Positions 33,940 to 42,118 of a stretch of 64,000 bases of DNA are shown in pieces (the stretch's first letter is position 1; each line of letters begins with the position of its first letter). The stretch spans positions 1-64,000 of the forward strand of contig JAURWS010000007.1 of assembly GCA_030654835.1 (NCBI GenBank), written 5' to 3'. Source of the stretch: Gammaproteobacteria bacterium. Its GTDB lineage: Bacteria > Pseudomonadota > Gammaproteobacteria > Pseudomonadales > Pseudohongiellaceae. Under the pieces are notes generated by a model, which was not told the origin of the DNA, searched no databases, and saw only the letters and a list, made by a program, of their open reading frames with translations. Position numbers and translations under genes: made by a program.

Positions 33940-34701
33940 ATGGGATCAATGCACACGCTCAACAGAACATCAGGGTGGCTGGCTGTCGCACTCGGGATGA
34001 TTCTTGGTGGTCTGGGCGGAGTGGAAAGCGCCGTCGCACAAAGCGCCAGTTCCGCAGCCGCAGACAGCATCAGCCGTTACGGTAATCTCAATGTCGAGCG
34101 CAGCAGTGGCGTTATTGACCCCGAGCTGGGTCAAAAGCACTACAGACGCGGCAATACCTACAACAACCTGAAGCGCTTCGACGAAGCCATTGCCGAGTAT
34201 CAACTCGCCATTACGGCCGACCCCACCTTCGCCGACTCTTACCGTCAGCTGGCCAACATCTTCTATTTTCAGGAGCGGTTCGACGACGCCATTCCCATGC
34301 TGGCACGCTTCATCGATCATCAAAGGGAGGTAACGGCAGGATTGATCGCGTCGCTGAACACCCTGGGGCAGTTGCTGCGGGATGCCCAGCGCTTCGATGA
34401 GGCCATCGAGATAGACCTGCGCGCCATCGAGAATGACGCGGGGAATGCTTCTCAGATCTACGTGATGGGCAACACCTACGCCAATGCTGGACGCACTGCC
34501 GAGGCCATTCGTGTGTACGAGAAGGCACTGACCGTGGCGCCACCCGATGCCTTCGTGCACAGAACGCTGGGCAGACTGTTGGAGCAGGAGCAGCGCCTCG
34601 AAGAGGCGCTCGCCCAGTATCGCGCAGCGGCCGCCATCGACCCCGCCTCCCAGTTCTACAAGGACCTCATCACAGGACTTGAGGCCCGATTGGCCCGCTA
34701 A
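33940..34701 (+). CDS. Exported TPR-repeat protein
   Basis: About 253 residues. A leader (LNRTSGWLAVALGMILGGLG to AVAQSAS) suggests export to the periplasm. After a polar stretch, TPR units run from about residue 65 to the end: HYRRGNTYNNLKRFDEAIAE, DSYRQLANIFYFQERFDDAI, LNTLGQLLRDAQRFDEAIEI, VMGNTYANAGRTAEAIRVYE and VHRTLGRLLEQEQRLEEALA. Starts at 33940 and 33949 are both possible; GGAGA at 33936-33940 fits the second well. TPRs bind partner proteins; the partner here is unknown. A REP element directly follows. Confidence 0.82.
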   Translation: MGSMHTLNRTSGWLAVALGMILGGLGGVESAVAQSASSAAADSISRYGNLNVERSSGVIDPELGQKHYRRGNTYNNLKRFDEAIAEYQLAITADPTFADSYRQLANIFYFQERFDDAIPMLARFIDHQREVTAGLIASLNTLGQLLRDAQRFDEAIEIDLRAIENDAGNASQIYVMGNTYANAGRTAEAIRVYEKALTVAPPDAFVHRTLGRLLEQEQRLEEALAQYRAAAAIDPASQFYKDLITGLEARLAR

Positions 34702-34710
34702 CACTCCCCC

Positions 34711-34786
34711 CTGTGGGAGCGAGCCTGCTCGCGACAGGATTTATGTGCCATCTCGAAAAAGTCGCTTGCAGGCAAGCTCCCACAGG
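34711..34786. repeat. REP pair between convergent genes
   Basis: CTGTGGGAGCGAGCCTGCTC at the left and the inverted CTTGCAGGCAAGCTCCCACA at the right, arms similar but not identical, separated by about 30 bases. It lies between the TPR gene and the convergent peptidase gene. Confidence 0.85.
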
Positions 34787-34819
34787 TGCGCTAGTCAGGC
34801 ACAGGCAGTAAAACAGTTA

Positions 34820-35872
34820 TTAGAGACGCTCCAGCATCTGTCGCCGCTCTTGCTCTGGCAGCGCCGCAAGCTCGGTGACCCGCTCATAAAAGCGCTGCAG
34901 ATCGCCGCCGACCTCCTCCAGCAAGGCGGCGAACGTCGGCACCAGATCGTTGTACGACGCCACGGTGGACAGCTGGGCATTGTTGAGCGGCCCCGCGAAC
35001 CAGCGGTCATAACCTGTATATCCCCACTGCTCCCGCAGCACGGCATATTCATCGCGTAGCTCCTGCCGGATCGCATCCTTGCGTTCCCGCATCTGTGACG
35101 TTTCCAGAGGTTCAGCATAAAGCGCAGTCAAACGGTCGCGGTAGCCGGTCACCAGCGCCACAAACTGGGCCTGAATCGCGTCCTCGTCCACAATCTGCTG
35201 CGCGACTCCCTGCTGCGGATTGGCCAGCAGCCAGCGCCGCAGCCCCTCCTGCTCGACAAAGGTCGCGAAGCTTTCGTTGAAAGTGGTGTCGCCTGGCAGG
35301 TAGATCCGTCGATGCGCGAGTTCATGAAACAGCAGTGCCACCAGCCCCTGCTCCGAACGGCGCAGCACACTGCTGGTAAGCGGATCGGCGAACCAGCCGA
35401 GCGTCGAGTAGGCATCCACGCCGCCGCTGTAGACATCGAACCCTTCGGCGACGAGTCGGTCGGCAGCGCGCTGGGCCGAGGCTTCGGCAAAGTAGCCTCG
35501 ATAAGCAACGCAGCCGGCGATGGGGTAGCACCAGCTCACCGGTGTCGTGGAAAATTCGGGGGCGGCGAACACGTTCCACAACACGAAGTTGCGGTCGAGT
35601 TCGACGTAGGAGAGATAGCTGTCACCGGCGTCCAGCAACAGGGTTTTTTCAGCGAAGGCGCGCGCGTCGAGCACCAGTTGCAGCTTGCGTCGCTCGGCGT
35701 CTGGCAGAGTCGGTTGTGTCAGTCGCTCGGCAATGGATTCACGGCCCAGCAGCAGTGACATCTGGCCCTGCGCCGCCTGTCCGTAGTAAGCGACGCTCTC
35801 GCAGCCGCTGATCAGGCCCAGCACCAGAAAGGAAAAACCAAGGGTCAGAAGTGGTCGGCGCAGGGATCGCAT
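34820..35872 (-). CDS. Putative zinc aminopeptidase lipoprotein (COG4324-like)
   Basis: About 350 residues. The leader RPLLTLGFSFLVLGLISGCE ends in a lipobox (ISGC), so this is probably an outer-membrane lipoprotein facing the periplasm. Near residue 188 is the zinc-binding LLFHELAHRRIY (HExxH), and Glu residues follow in TTFNESFATFVEQEG, suitable as the third ligand. I start at 35872 because AGGAG lies six bases upstream and the leader begins there; a longer reading adds 52 residues without sense. Family members are called predicted aminopeptidases. Two further exported proteins that may act on peptides follow upstream on the same strand. Confidence 0.87.
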   Translation of the reverse strand: MRSLRRPLLTLGFSFLVLGLISGCESVAYYGQAAQGQMSLLLGRESIAERLTQPTLPDAERRKLQLVLDARAFAEKTLLLDAGDSYLSYVELDRNFVLWNVFAAPEFSTTPVSWCYPIAGCVAYRGYFAEASAQRAADRLVAEGFDVYSGGVDAYSTLGWFADPLTSSVLRRSEQGLVALLFHELAHRRIYLPGDTTFNESFATFVEQEGLRRWLLANPQQGVAQQIVDEDAIQAQFVALVTGYRDRLTALYAEPLETSQMRERKDAIRQELRDEYAVLREQWGYTGYDRWFAGPLNNAQLSTVASYNDLVPTFAALLEEVGGDLQRFYERVTELAALPEQERRQMLERL

Positions 35873-35888
35873 ACACACTCCTGCCATA

Positions 35889-36680
35889 TCACTGGCGAGG
35901 CACCAGTTCGATCTCGAACAGATTGCCCCACAGCTTGCCGGTGACGAAGAGACGCCCAGAGCCTGATGTTGCAGTGGACTCTGCATTGGGCACCCAGGCG
36001 ATGCCATTGAGCACAGCCCCATCGCCACCCGTGCGGGTCTGCTCGACCAGACCGGCCAGATCCACGATGCCGGTCACCGCGCCGCTCTGTGGATCGATGC
36101 GCACGATCTCATTGGTCTGCCAGACGTTGGCCCACACCTCGCCGTTGATGTATTCGAGTTCGTTCAGCGAGTTGACCGGCTGCCCCTCAAGCTGCACCTC
36201 GACCTTGCGTGCGACCTGAAAAGTCTCCGGGTCGATGAACTGCAACGACGCACTGCCATCACTGAGAATCAGCTGGCTGCCGTCATAGGTCAGGCCCCAG
36301 CCTTCAGTCGGATGGTAGTGGGAAGTCACCGAATTGAAAGTCGCCAGATCGTAGACAAAGACGATGTTGGATTGCCAGGTGAGCTGAAATATCTTGTCGC
36401 CGACGATGCTGATGCCCTCGCCGAAATACTGCTGGGCGAGCCGCTTGCTTTTGAGCACCTTGCCATCGGCGAGGTTGATCTGGCTGAGCGAGGAACGCCC
36501 TTCCAGCCCGGTACCCTCGTAGAGGTAACCGTCGTGAATCTGCAATCCCTGCGTAAAGGAGCTGATGTTGTGCGGATAGGTTTGGACGACTGTGTAATCG
36601 TAGACAGGGATATCGGCCTGCACCTGCGCGGCACATAGCCACGCCACCACACCAAAGCCCGTCGTTCTCATGAAATTCAT
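35889..36680 (-). CDS. Glutaminyl-peptide cyclotransferase (glutamine cyclotransferase)
   Basis: About 263 residues with a signal peptide (MNFMRTTGFGVVAWLCAAQV, cleaved near AAQVQA). It is a five-bladed propeller of the plant/bacterial QC type: HNISSFTQGLQIHDGYLYEG, GLEGRSSLSQINLADGK, YFGEGISIVG, PTEGWGLTYDGSQLILSDGS, NELEYINGEVWANVWQT, and LNGIAW near the end. The enzyme turns N-terminal Gln into pyroglutamate, protecting the N-terminus from aminopeptidases. Start at 36680, behind AGAAGG; an upstream ATG would place ten extra residues ahead of the leader. Confidence 0.93.
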   Translation of the reverse strand: MNFMRTTGFGVVAWLCAAQVQADIPVYDYTVVQTYPHNISSFTQGLQIHDGYLYEGTGLEGRSSLSQINLADGKVLKSKRLAQQYFGEGISIVGDKIFQLTWQSNIVFVYDLATFNSVTSHYHPTEGWGLTYDGSQLILSDGSASLQFIDPETFQVARKVEVQLEGQPVNSLNELEYINGEVWANVWQTNEIVRIDPQSGAVTGIVDLAGLVEQTRTGGDGAVLNGIAWVPNAESTATSGSGRLFVTGKLWGNLFEIELVPRQ

Positions 36681-36722
36681 AACACCTTCTTTCCTGCTCT
36701 GTCTGATCATGCCCCTTCACAC

Positions 36723-37790
36723 TCAGGGCCTGACGCGAATGTATTTAACCAGACGCTGACGCCCGACTTCGCCAGAGTATATGTTGCCCTCCAGATCCAC
36801 ACCAAGGAATTCCACACCGGTGCCCACTGCCACTTCGCGGTCGGGAATGAAGGCCGTCACCCAGCCGGAGGACGCCGGGGTGATGCGGATGCCGCGCTCC
36901 CAGCCGGGGTTCCAGTTCTCGTCGGACATGCCGTCGCCGGCATAAAGTATGTCGTTGTGATCGACGAACACGGCGCTCGGTCTGCCCAGCTGGGTCCAGA
37001 CTTTCAGCAGCTTGCCGTCCTGATCGAAGATCTGGGTGCGGTTATTACCGCGATCAGCCACGATGATGCGGCCCTGCTTGTCGATGGTGATGCCGTGGGG
37101 ATCATTGAAACGGCCCGGATCGCCACTGCGGGACTCCGACCCACCGCCTATCTGCAGCAGAAAGGTGCCGTCGGCAGCAAATTTTACGACACGGTTATTG
37201 CCACCGCGATGCCCGTCCGCAATCCAGATGTCGCCGTTCGGCGTCACCACGACATCGGCCGGACCGTTGAAGTGACTCTCGTCCGCGCCCGCCACACCGG
37301 CCTCGCCGAGCGTCATCACCACTTCTCCCGATTGATTGAGTTTGAAGACCTGATGGCCGAGGCCGCGCTTCGTTCCCTCGACCAGGCGCTCATCGCCCAC
37401 CGGCGCGCCTTCTGTCACCCACAGGAAGCCCTCGTGATCCAGAAAGAAACCGTGCGGCCAGGAGAACAGCCCCGCGCCGAAGCTGTCGACGACATTGCCA
37501 TCGAGATCGAATTTCAGAATGGGGTCCACTTCGGGGTGCAGCGCACAATGATTCTCACCACAGCGCGACAACACCCAGATGTGCTTGCGATCCGGGTCAG
37601 GAAACACGCCACTGGGCACGCCGATTTCCTGTCCTGCGGGCATCTTCACCCAGTCGTACTGGGCGTGAAAGGGATTGTCGGCGACGTTCTGGGCGTGCGC
37701 TGCGGCCGCGAACACCACTGGGGCAATGATTAACAAGGCGGCGGTCAGCCCGCTGTGCAAGCCTGAGGCGAGTCGCGTGAAAGGGGACAT
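36723..37790 (-). CDS. NHL-repeat protein, peptidyl-alpha-hydroxyglycine amidating lyase-like
   Basis: About 355 residues. The leader runs to AAAAHAQN. NHL beta-propeller blades follow: FSWPHGFFLDHEGFLWVTE, HFNGPADVVVTPNGDIWIAD, RFNDPHGITIDKQGRIIVAD and LGRPSAVFVDHNDILYAGDG. His and Asp residues at blade starts match the zinc/calcium positions of peptidyl-alpha-hydroxyglycine alpha-amidating lyases, which free the amide end of peptides from a hydroxyglycine precursor. The true activity is unproven, and a monooxygenase partner is absent. Start at 37790 behind GGAG. On the same strand as the QC gene with about 40 bases between. Confidence 0.85.
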   Translation of the reverse strand: MSPFTRLASGLHSGLTAALLIIAPVVFAAAAHAQNVADNPFHAQYDWVKMPAGQEIGVPSGVFPDPDRKHIWVLSRCGENHCALHPEVDPILKFDLDGNVVDSFGAGLFSWPHGFFLDHEGFLWVTEGAPVGDERLVEGTKRGLGHQVFKLNQSGEVVMTLGEAGVAGADESHFNGPADVVVTPNGDIWIADGHRGGNNRVVKFAADGTFLLQIGGGSESRSGDPGRFNDPHGITIDKQGRIIVADRGNNRTQIFDQDGKLLKVWTQLGRPSAVFVDHNDILYAGDGMSDENWNPGWERGIRITPASSGWVTAFIPDREVAVGTGVEFLGVDLEGNIYSGEVGRQRLVKYIRVRP

Positions 37791-37925
37791 GGCGGACTCC
37801 TGAAAATTGTTCTTGTTGTTGTCGTCGGCCGTGCGATTGTCACACGGCAGGACGTCCTTTAAACTCCAGATCAGTTCATCGGGCCAGTTCATCGGCGCGC
37901 TTCATCGTGAGAGAAAAGAGAAAAA

Positions 37926-38273
37926 ATGGCAAGCCACTGTCTGTTCTGCAAGATCGCCGCTGGCGAGATACCCTCCAACCGCGTCTATAGCGACGACGAG
38001 CTCTATGCATTCCGCGACATCAACCCCGTCGCGCCACAGCACATCCTGCTGATTCCGCGCAAACACATTCTCAGTGTGGCCGCACTGGAGGAAGGCGACA
38101 GCGCGTTGATGGGCCGACTGGTCCTACGTGCACGCAAGATTGCCGAACAGGAAGGATTTGCAGAGGATGGCTTTCGCTGCGTCTTCAACACCGGCGTCGA
38201 TGGCGGGCAGACGGTTCACCACATCCATCTGCACATCCTGGCCGGGCGACATTTGAGCTGGCCGCCGGGCTGA
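37926..38273 (+). CDS. hinT: HIT family hydrolase (HinT-like)
   Basis: A 115-residue purine nucleoside phosphoramidase-like protein. N-terminal CLFCKIAAGEIPSNRVY carries the two Cys of the zinc-type N-terminus, ILLIPRKHI forms the central strand, and the HIT triad TVHHIHLHILAGR provides the catalytic His. The length matches HinT. It hydrolyses AMP-lysine and aminoacyl-adenylates in vitro; the cellular role is broad. It is divergent from the NHL gene. A REP pair follows its stop. Confidence 0.92.
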   Translation: MASHCLFCKIAAGEIPSNRVYSDDELYAFRDINPVAPQHILLIPRKHILSVAALEEGDSALMGRLVLRARKIAEQEGFAEDGFRCVFNTGVDGGQTVHHIHLHILAGRHLSWPPG

Positions 38274-38284
38274 TGTGACTTCTG

Positions 38285-38351
38285 CTGTGGGAGCGGGCCT
38301 GCCCGCGATAGCTCCAAGCAGAACCAATCGCGGGCAGGCCCGCTCCCACAG
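38285..38351. repeat. REP palindrome with perfect 25-base arms
   Basis: Left arm 38285-38309 begins CTGTGGGAGCGGGCCTGCCC; right arm 38327-38351 is its exact inverse. Loop of 17 bases. It lies between the convergent HIT and mtnA genes. Confidence 0.93.
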
Positions 38352-38367
38352 GGTACAAGGTTAGCAG

Positions 38368-39456
38368 CTACAGCAAGGATTTCAGGCTCTCGCGGGTGGG
38401 CGCAAACACGCCCTTCTCCGTAATCAGCGCCGTCACCAGCCGTGCCGGGGTCACATCGAATCCAAAGTTGTTGATCGCACTGTGACTGGTCATCACCTGC
38501 ACACGACTTAGCTGTCCCGTCTCATCCAGCCCTTGCATGTGTGACACCTCACTGGCATGGCGCTGCTCGATGGGAATCTCGCGCACACCATCGCTCAAAC
38601 CGAAGTCTATTGTCGACACCGGCAGCGCCACATAGAACGGCACACCGTTATCAAACGCCGCCAGCGCCTTGAGATAGGTGCCAATCTTGTTGCAGACATC
38701 GCCAGTGGCCGTTGTCCTGTCGCTGCCTACCAGACAAAGATCGACCTCGCCGTGCTGCATCAGATGGCCACCCGCATTGTCGACGATCACCGTGTGCGGA
38801 ATACCCTGCTGCTGCAACTCCCAGGCGGTGAGGAACGCGCCCTGATTGCGCGGACGAGTCTCGTCCACCCAGACATGCACAGGGATGCCCTTGAAGTGCG
38901 CCTTGTAAATCGGCGCCAGCGCCGTGCCCCAATCGACCGTCGCCAGCCAGCCGGCATTGCAGTGAGTGAGGACGTTGAGGCATTCGGCAGCAGGATTGCG
39001 GCGGCGTTTCTCTACCCACGCCAGCTCCAGCAGTGGCAGTCCATGGTCCCCGATGGCGCTGCAGGCAGCCGCGTCTTCATCTGCCATCAAACGCGCAAGA
39101 CCCAGGGCGGCAGTGGGGCGCCTCTCGGCCTCAAGCGACAGCAGCTCGGCCTGCACACGATCCAGTGCCCAGCGCAGATTGACGGCAGTGGGACGAGTCT
39201 TCAGCAGGCGCTCGCAGACGCCCGCCAGATCGGTGTTCCCTTCGCGCAGAGCAAGGTAAACACCGAAGGCGGCCGTGACGCCGATCAACGGCGCGCCGCG
39301 CACCTGCATGCTGATGATGGCGTGGCAGGCCGAGTCCAGCGTGTGCAGACTGAGAATGTTGAAATGATGGGGCAGCAGGGTCTGATCGATGATCCTGACG
39401 CAGTGCTGCGCCTCGTCGAACCAGATCGTGCGCTGAGGCTGTCCGTTGACCTGCAT
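38368..39456 (-). CDS. mtnA: S-methyl-5-thioribose-1-phosphate isomerase
   Basis: A 362-residue isomerase that turns methylthioribose-1-phosphate into methylthioribulose-1-phosphate in methionine salvage. It shows IISMQVRGAPLIGVTAAFGV, the catalytic Cys in LTHCNAGWLAT, the catalytic Asp in LVGSDRTTATGDVCNKIGTY, and a C-terminal NNFGFDVTPA (plus TEKGVFAP). The A of its ATG is the last base of the TGA of the upstream aldolase/SDR gene, so the two are translationally coupled. MtnB, C, D and K are not nearby. The neighbour suggests use in a shorter DHAP-type shunt that splits the sugar phosphate. Confidence 0.95.
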   Translation of the reverse strand: MQVNGQPQRTIWFDEAQHCVRIIDQTLLPHHFNILSLHTLDSACHAIISMQVRGAPLIGVTAAFGVYLALREGNTDLAGVCERLLKTRPTAVNLRWALDRVQAELLSLEAERRPTAALGLARLMADEDAAACSAIGDHGLPLLELAWVEKRRRNPAAECLNVLTHCNAGWLATVDWGTALAPIYKAHFKGIPVHVWVDETRPRNQGAFLTAWELQQQGIPHTVIVDNAGGHLMQHGEVDLCLVGSDRTTATGDVCNKIGTYLKALAAFDNGVPFYVALPVSTIDFGLSDGVREIPIEQRHASEVSHMQGLDETGQLSRVQVMTSHSAINNFGFDVTPARLVTALITEKGVFAPTRESLKSLL

Positions 39457-41438
39457 CAGATCACCCTGTCGTTGCCGCCATCGACCGGCACCTGCGCGCC
39501 AGTGGTGCAGGCAAAGCCTTCCCCGGCCATCAGAACCGCCAGCCGGGCGACATCCTTGGAACCGACGCTGCGGCCCAGCACATTGTTCTTCTTGTATTCG
39601 TCGACGCTGAGCTGATAGCTGCTGGCACGCTGCGCCAACACCTCATCTGTCCACAGCCCGGTATCGAAGACCGCGTTCGGGTGAATGGTGTTGACACGAA
39701 TGCCTTTGCTGCCCAGTTCCAGCGCTGCCACACGAGCCAGTTGCGCAAGCCCGGCCTTGGCAACCGAGTAGGCGCCAACCCCCGGCCCGGGCGCTGGCAC
39801 GTTCTTGGAGCCGATGAACACCACGGAGGAATCCAGACCCTGCTCCAGAAACGGGATGCAGGCGCGCAGCATCTTCATATGGGAGCCAAGGTTCAGGCTC
39901 ATGGACTGTTCCCAGGTCCGCTCGTCCATGTTCTGCAACTGTCGGCTCGGAGGAAAATTGCCCGCATTGCTGACCAGCGCGTCGATACCACCAAAAGCTG
40001 CAACGGCTTGCTGCAAGACCTCGGTGATCTGTTGCGCGTCGGTCACGTCGCAGACCAGCCCCAACACCTGAGCGGATTTCCAGGCACTGCTGATCTGTGG
40101 ATTGATATCCAGCGCCACCACGGCAGCACCCTTGGCGAGGAATGATTCGACACAGGCCTTGCCGATTCCGGACACGGCGCCGGTCACTACCACCACGCGC
40201 CCTTCGAATTCGCCGCGCGCCTGTCCACGTTTGAGTTTGGCCTGCTCCAATTCCCAATACTCGATGTCGAACAGGTCCTGATGTGGCAACGCCGTCCAGC
40301 CGCCCAACGCTTCGCCCCACTGAATAGCCTTCATGGTGTGGGCAGAGATGTCGGCGACGACTCCCAGACGCTTGGCATCGGGCGCGATGTAGAGCATGCC
40401 CTTGTCCTTCCAGACGCCGAAGCGCGGCACGGTGTCGAGACAGGTGTGATGAGCGGAAGAGTGGCGCTGGAAATAGGCCTGGTAATCAGACTGAAACCGC
40501 TGGAGCCCTGCCTGTGGGTTCTCGTCAAAAATCGCGGCGAAGACCTTGGTGTGGATGCTGTGGTCGGGCGTCAGCGGACCGCGCGCCGCAATCTCGGCGA
40601 TGTTTGGCAGCGCCGAATACCCCACGGCCTCAGCGGAACGATCCCAACGCAACTGCACGGGTGAGCCCATCATTGCACTGGCGGCGCGCCGCAGCGTGGC
40701 AAGCTGAGCGAAATCGCTGGCCGTTGCCGAATAGGGGGCCTGCGCCAGGATCGCCATGGCACCCTGCTGTTGCAGATAATCTTCGGCCTGACTGACCAGC
40801 TCGATCATGCGCTCATAACTGGCGCGGCAATCGTCGTCGAAGGTAATGATGCCGTGATGCAGCAGCACGATCCCACGAAGCCTGCTCCAATCCGCACTGC
40901 GGGTCGCCTCATACACCTGACGGGCGAGGATGAAGCCGGGCATGACATACGGCAGGATCAGCACCGTATCCCCATACAGTTGCCGAAGTTTGGCCTCCCC
41001 GCCGGGGGTGTTGCTGATGGCCACTACCGCATCAGCGTGCGTGTGGTCGACGTAGCGCCTGGGAATCAGGGCGTGCAGGATAGCTTCCACGGAGGGCGTG
41101 GGGGCTGCGGGATCAAGTAACGCAAGCCGCAGCTCGCGCATCATCTCGGTATCCGTGAGAGAAGGCAGATCTGCCAGGCGTTGCAGATAACTCAGGCGCA
41201 CCGGCGCAAAGCCACCAGCAGCGATTGTCTGCAGGTCCCATCCAGAGCCTTTGACATAAAGGACCTCCTCTGGCTCACCGAAGACATTAGTGACAGTACT
41301 CTTGACTGAGGTATTGCCGCCACCGTGCAGCACCAAGTCAGCATTCCGTCCCAGCAAACGAGAGCTATAGACGCGCAACCCCAACTGCGCATCGGCTGCA
41401 AAACCGGTGGCCTCGCTTTCATTCCAGAGACTCTGCAT
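39456..41438 (-). CDS. Bifunctional class II aldolase/short-chain dehydrogenase
   Basis: About 660 residues. The N-terminal class II aldolase (about 1-390) has ADLVLHGGGNTSVKS, the metal-binding His pair in RYVDHTHADAVVAIS, and LLHHGIITF. The C-terminal SDR (about 410-660) has VVVTGAVSGIGKACVESF, an NAG motif (LVSNAGNFPPS), and the catalytic YSVAKAG. Related fusions are annotated as rhamnulose-1-phosphate aldolase/lactaldehyde dehydrogenase. Here the coupling to mtnA suggests that the substrate is methylthioribulose- or 5-deoxyribulose-1-phosphate, giving DHAP and an aldehyde that the SDR then reduces. I start at 41438 behind GAGGTG; the longer reading runs into the terminator. Confidence 0.9.
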   Translation of the reverse strand: MQSLWNESEATGFAADAQLGLRVYSSRLLGRNADLVLHGGGNTSVKSTVTNVFGEPEEVLYVKGSGWDLQTIAAGGFAPVRLSYLQRLADLPSLTDTEMMRELRLALLDPAAPTPSVEAILHALIPRRYVDHTHADAVVAISNTPGGEAKLRQLYGDTVLILPYVMPGFILARQVYEATRSADWSRLRGIVLLHHGIITFDDDCRASYERMIELVSQAEDYLQQQGAMAILAQAPYSATASDFAQLATLRRAASAMMGSPVQLRWDRSAEAVGYSALPNIAEIAARGPLTPDHSIHTKVFAAIFDENPQAGLQRFQSDYQAYFQRHSSAHHTCLDTVPRFGVWKDKGMLYIAPDAKRLGVVADISAHTMKAIQWGEALGGWTALPHQDLFDIEYWELEQAKLKRGQARGEFEGRVVVVTGAVSGIGKACVESFLAKGAAVVALDINPQISSAWKSAQVLGLVCDVTDAQQITEVLQQAVAAFGGIDALVSNAGNFPPSRQLQNMDERTWEQSMSLNLGSHMKMLRACIPFLEQGLDSSVVFIGSKNVPAPGPGVGAYSVAKAGLAQLARVAALELGSKGIRVNTIHPNAVFDTGLWTDEVLAQRASSYQLSVDEYKKNNVLGRSVGSKDVARLAVLMAGEGFACTTGAQVPVDGGNDRVI

Positions 41439-41474
41439 AGGGGCACCTCGTGAAGTTGTCCATACCGAAAACGA

Positions 41475-41500
41475 AAAACGCACCTCGAGAGGTGCGTTTT
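41475..41500 (-). terminator. Intrinsic terminator of exbD
   Basis: AAAACGCACCTC and GAGGTGCGTTTT are perfect inverse arms with T-runs on both sides, about 30 bases after the exbD stop. It is a bidirectional-looking terminator. It also separates exbD from the aldolase gene, which must have a promoter within or just after it. Confidence 0.85.
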
Positions 41501-41532
41501 GGGGTCAAGAAAACTGACTAAAGTTTTTTATA

Positions 41533-41952
41533 TCAGGGTTCTACTATCGAAATACTGGCGATACCGGCCTGTCTTGCTGCATCCATCACCGCCACCAGCG
41601 TTTGCACGTTGGAACGATTGTGCGGCTTGACGATCAGGGTAGCGGCGGGGTTTTCCGCCTTGAGACGGTCAATGTTGGAACGCATCTGGCTGAGCAGAAT
41701 CGGACGCGCTTCGCCATTCAGGATGATATCGTTGTTGGCGCCCAGTTCCACCAGAATATTCTTCTTCTCGTCCTGTTGCTGATCGGGAGGAGGAGCGTCG
41801 TTATTCGGAGTGCTCGCTGCATCAATGGCAGTCTCGGAAAGGAATGTCGCGGTGACCACGAAGAAGATCAGAAGGATGAACACCACGTCAAGCATGGGGG
41901 TCAGGTCTACGTTACTTTCGTCCATCTTTTTTGTGCTAGCAAGCTTTCTCAT
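41533..41952 (-). CDS. exbD: ExbD/TolR family biopolymer transport protein
   Basis: A 139-residue inner-membrane protein: an N-terminal single helix with the essential Asp in DLTPMLDVVFILLIFFVV (residues 17-34) and a periplasmic domain with VELGANNDIILNGEA and LIVKPHNRSNVQTLVAVMDA. It is the proton-motive part that, with ExbB, powers TonB. No exbB or tonB is near, so it may be an orphan of a second ExbD. Between the two conserved regions it holds a Pro/Asp/Gln-rich stretch. A triple 12-base direct repeat lies upstream. Confidence 0.92.
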   Translation of the reverse strand: MRKLASTKKMDESNVDLTPMLDVVFILLIFFVVTATFLSETAIDAASTPNNDAPPPDQQQDEKKNILVELGANNDIILNGEARPILLSQMRSNIDRLKAENPAATLIVKPHNRSNVQTLVAVMDAARQAGIASISIVEP

Positions 41953-42008
41953 TATTCTCTACCTACCTTGAAACCCATGGATCAGAACTGCTGATCACTA
42001 CTTATTTT

Positions 42009-42045
42009 TGATGTGCCAACTGATGTACCAACTTAATGTACCAAC
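42009..42045 (-). repeat. Three direct repeats upstream of exbD
   Basis: TGATGTGCCAAC, TGATGTACCAAC and TTAATGTACCAAC follow each other without gaps, about 60 bases upstream of the exbD ATG. They could be binding sites of a regulator. An inverted repeat GATCAG-AACTG-CTGATC (41980-41996) lies between them and the gene. Confidence 0.6.
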
Positions 42046-42118
42046 CGAAACTCAGGCGCAAGTATACCCGATATCGATCTCTCTACAATAGCCAGAACGA
42101 CACTCCTGAAAGACGACC

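Noticed and set aside
42009-42045. CRISPR-like repeats
   Set aside because: Three units in direct contact without spacers; too short; no cas genes.
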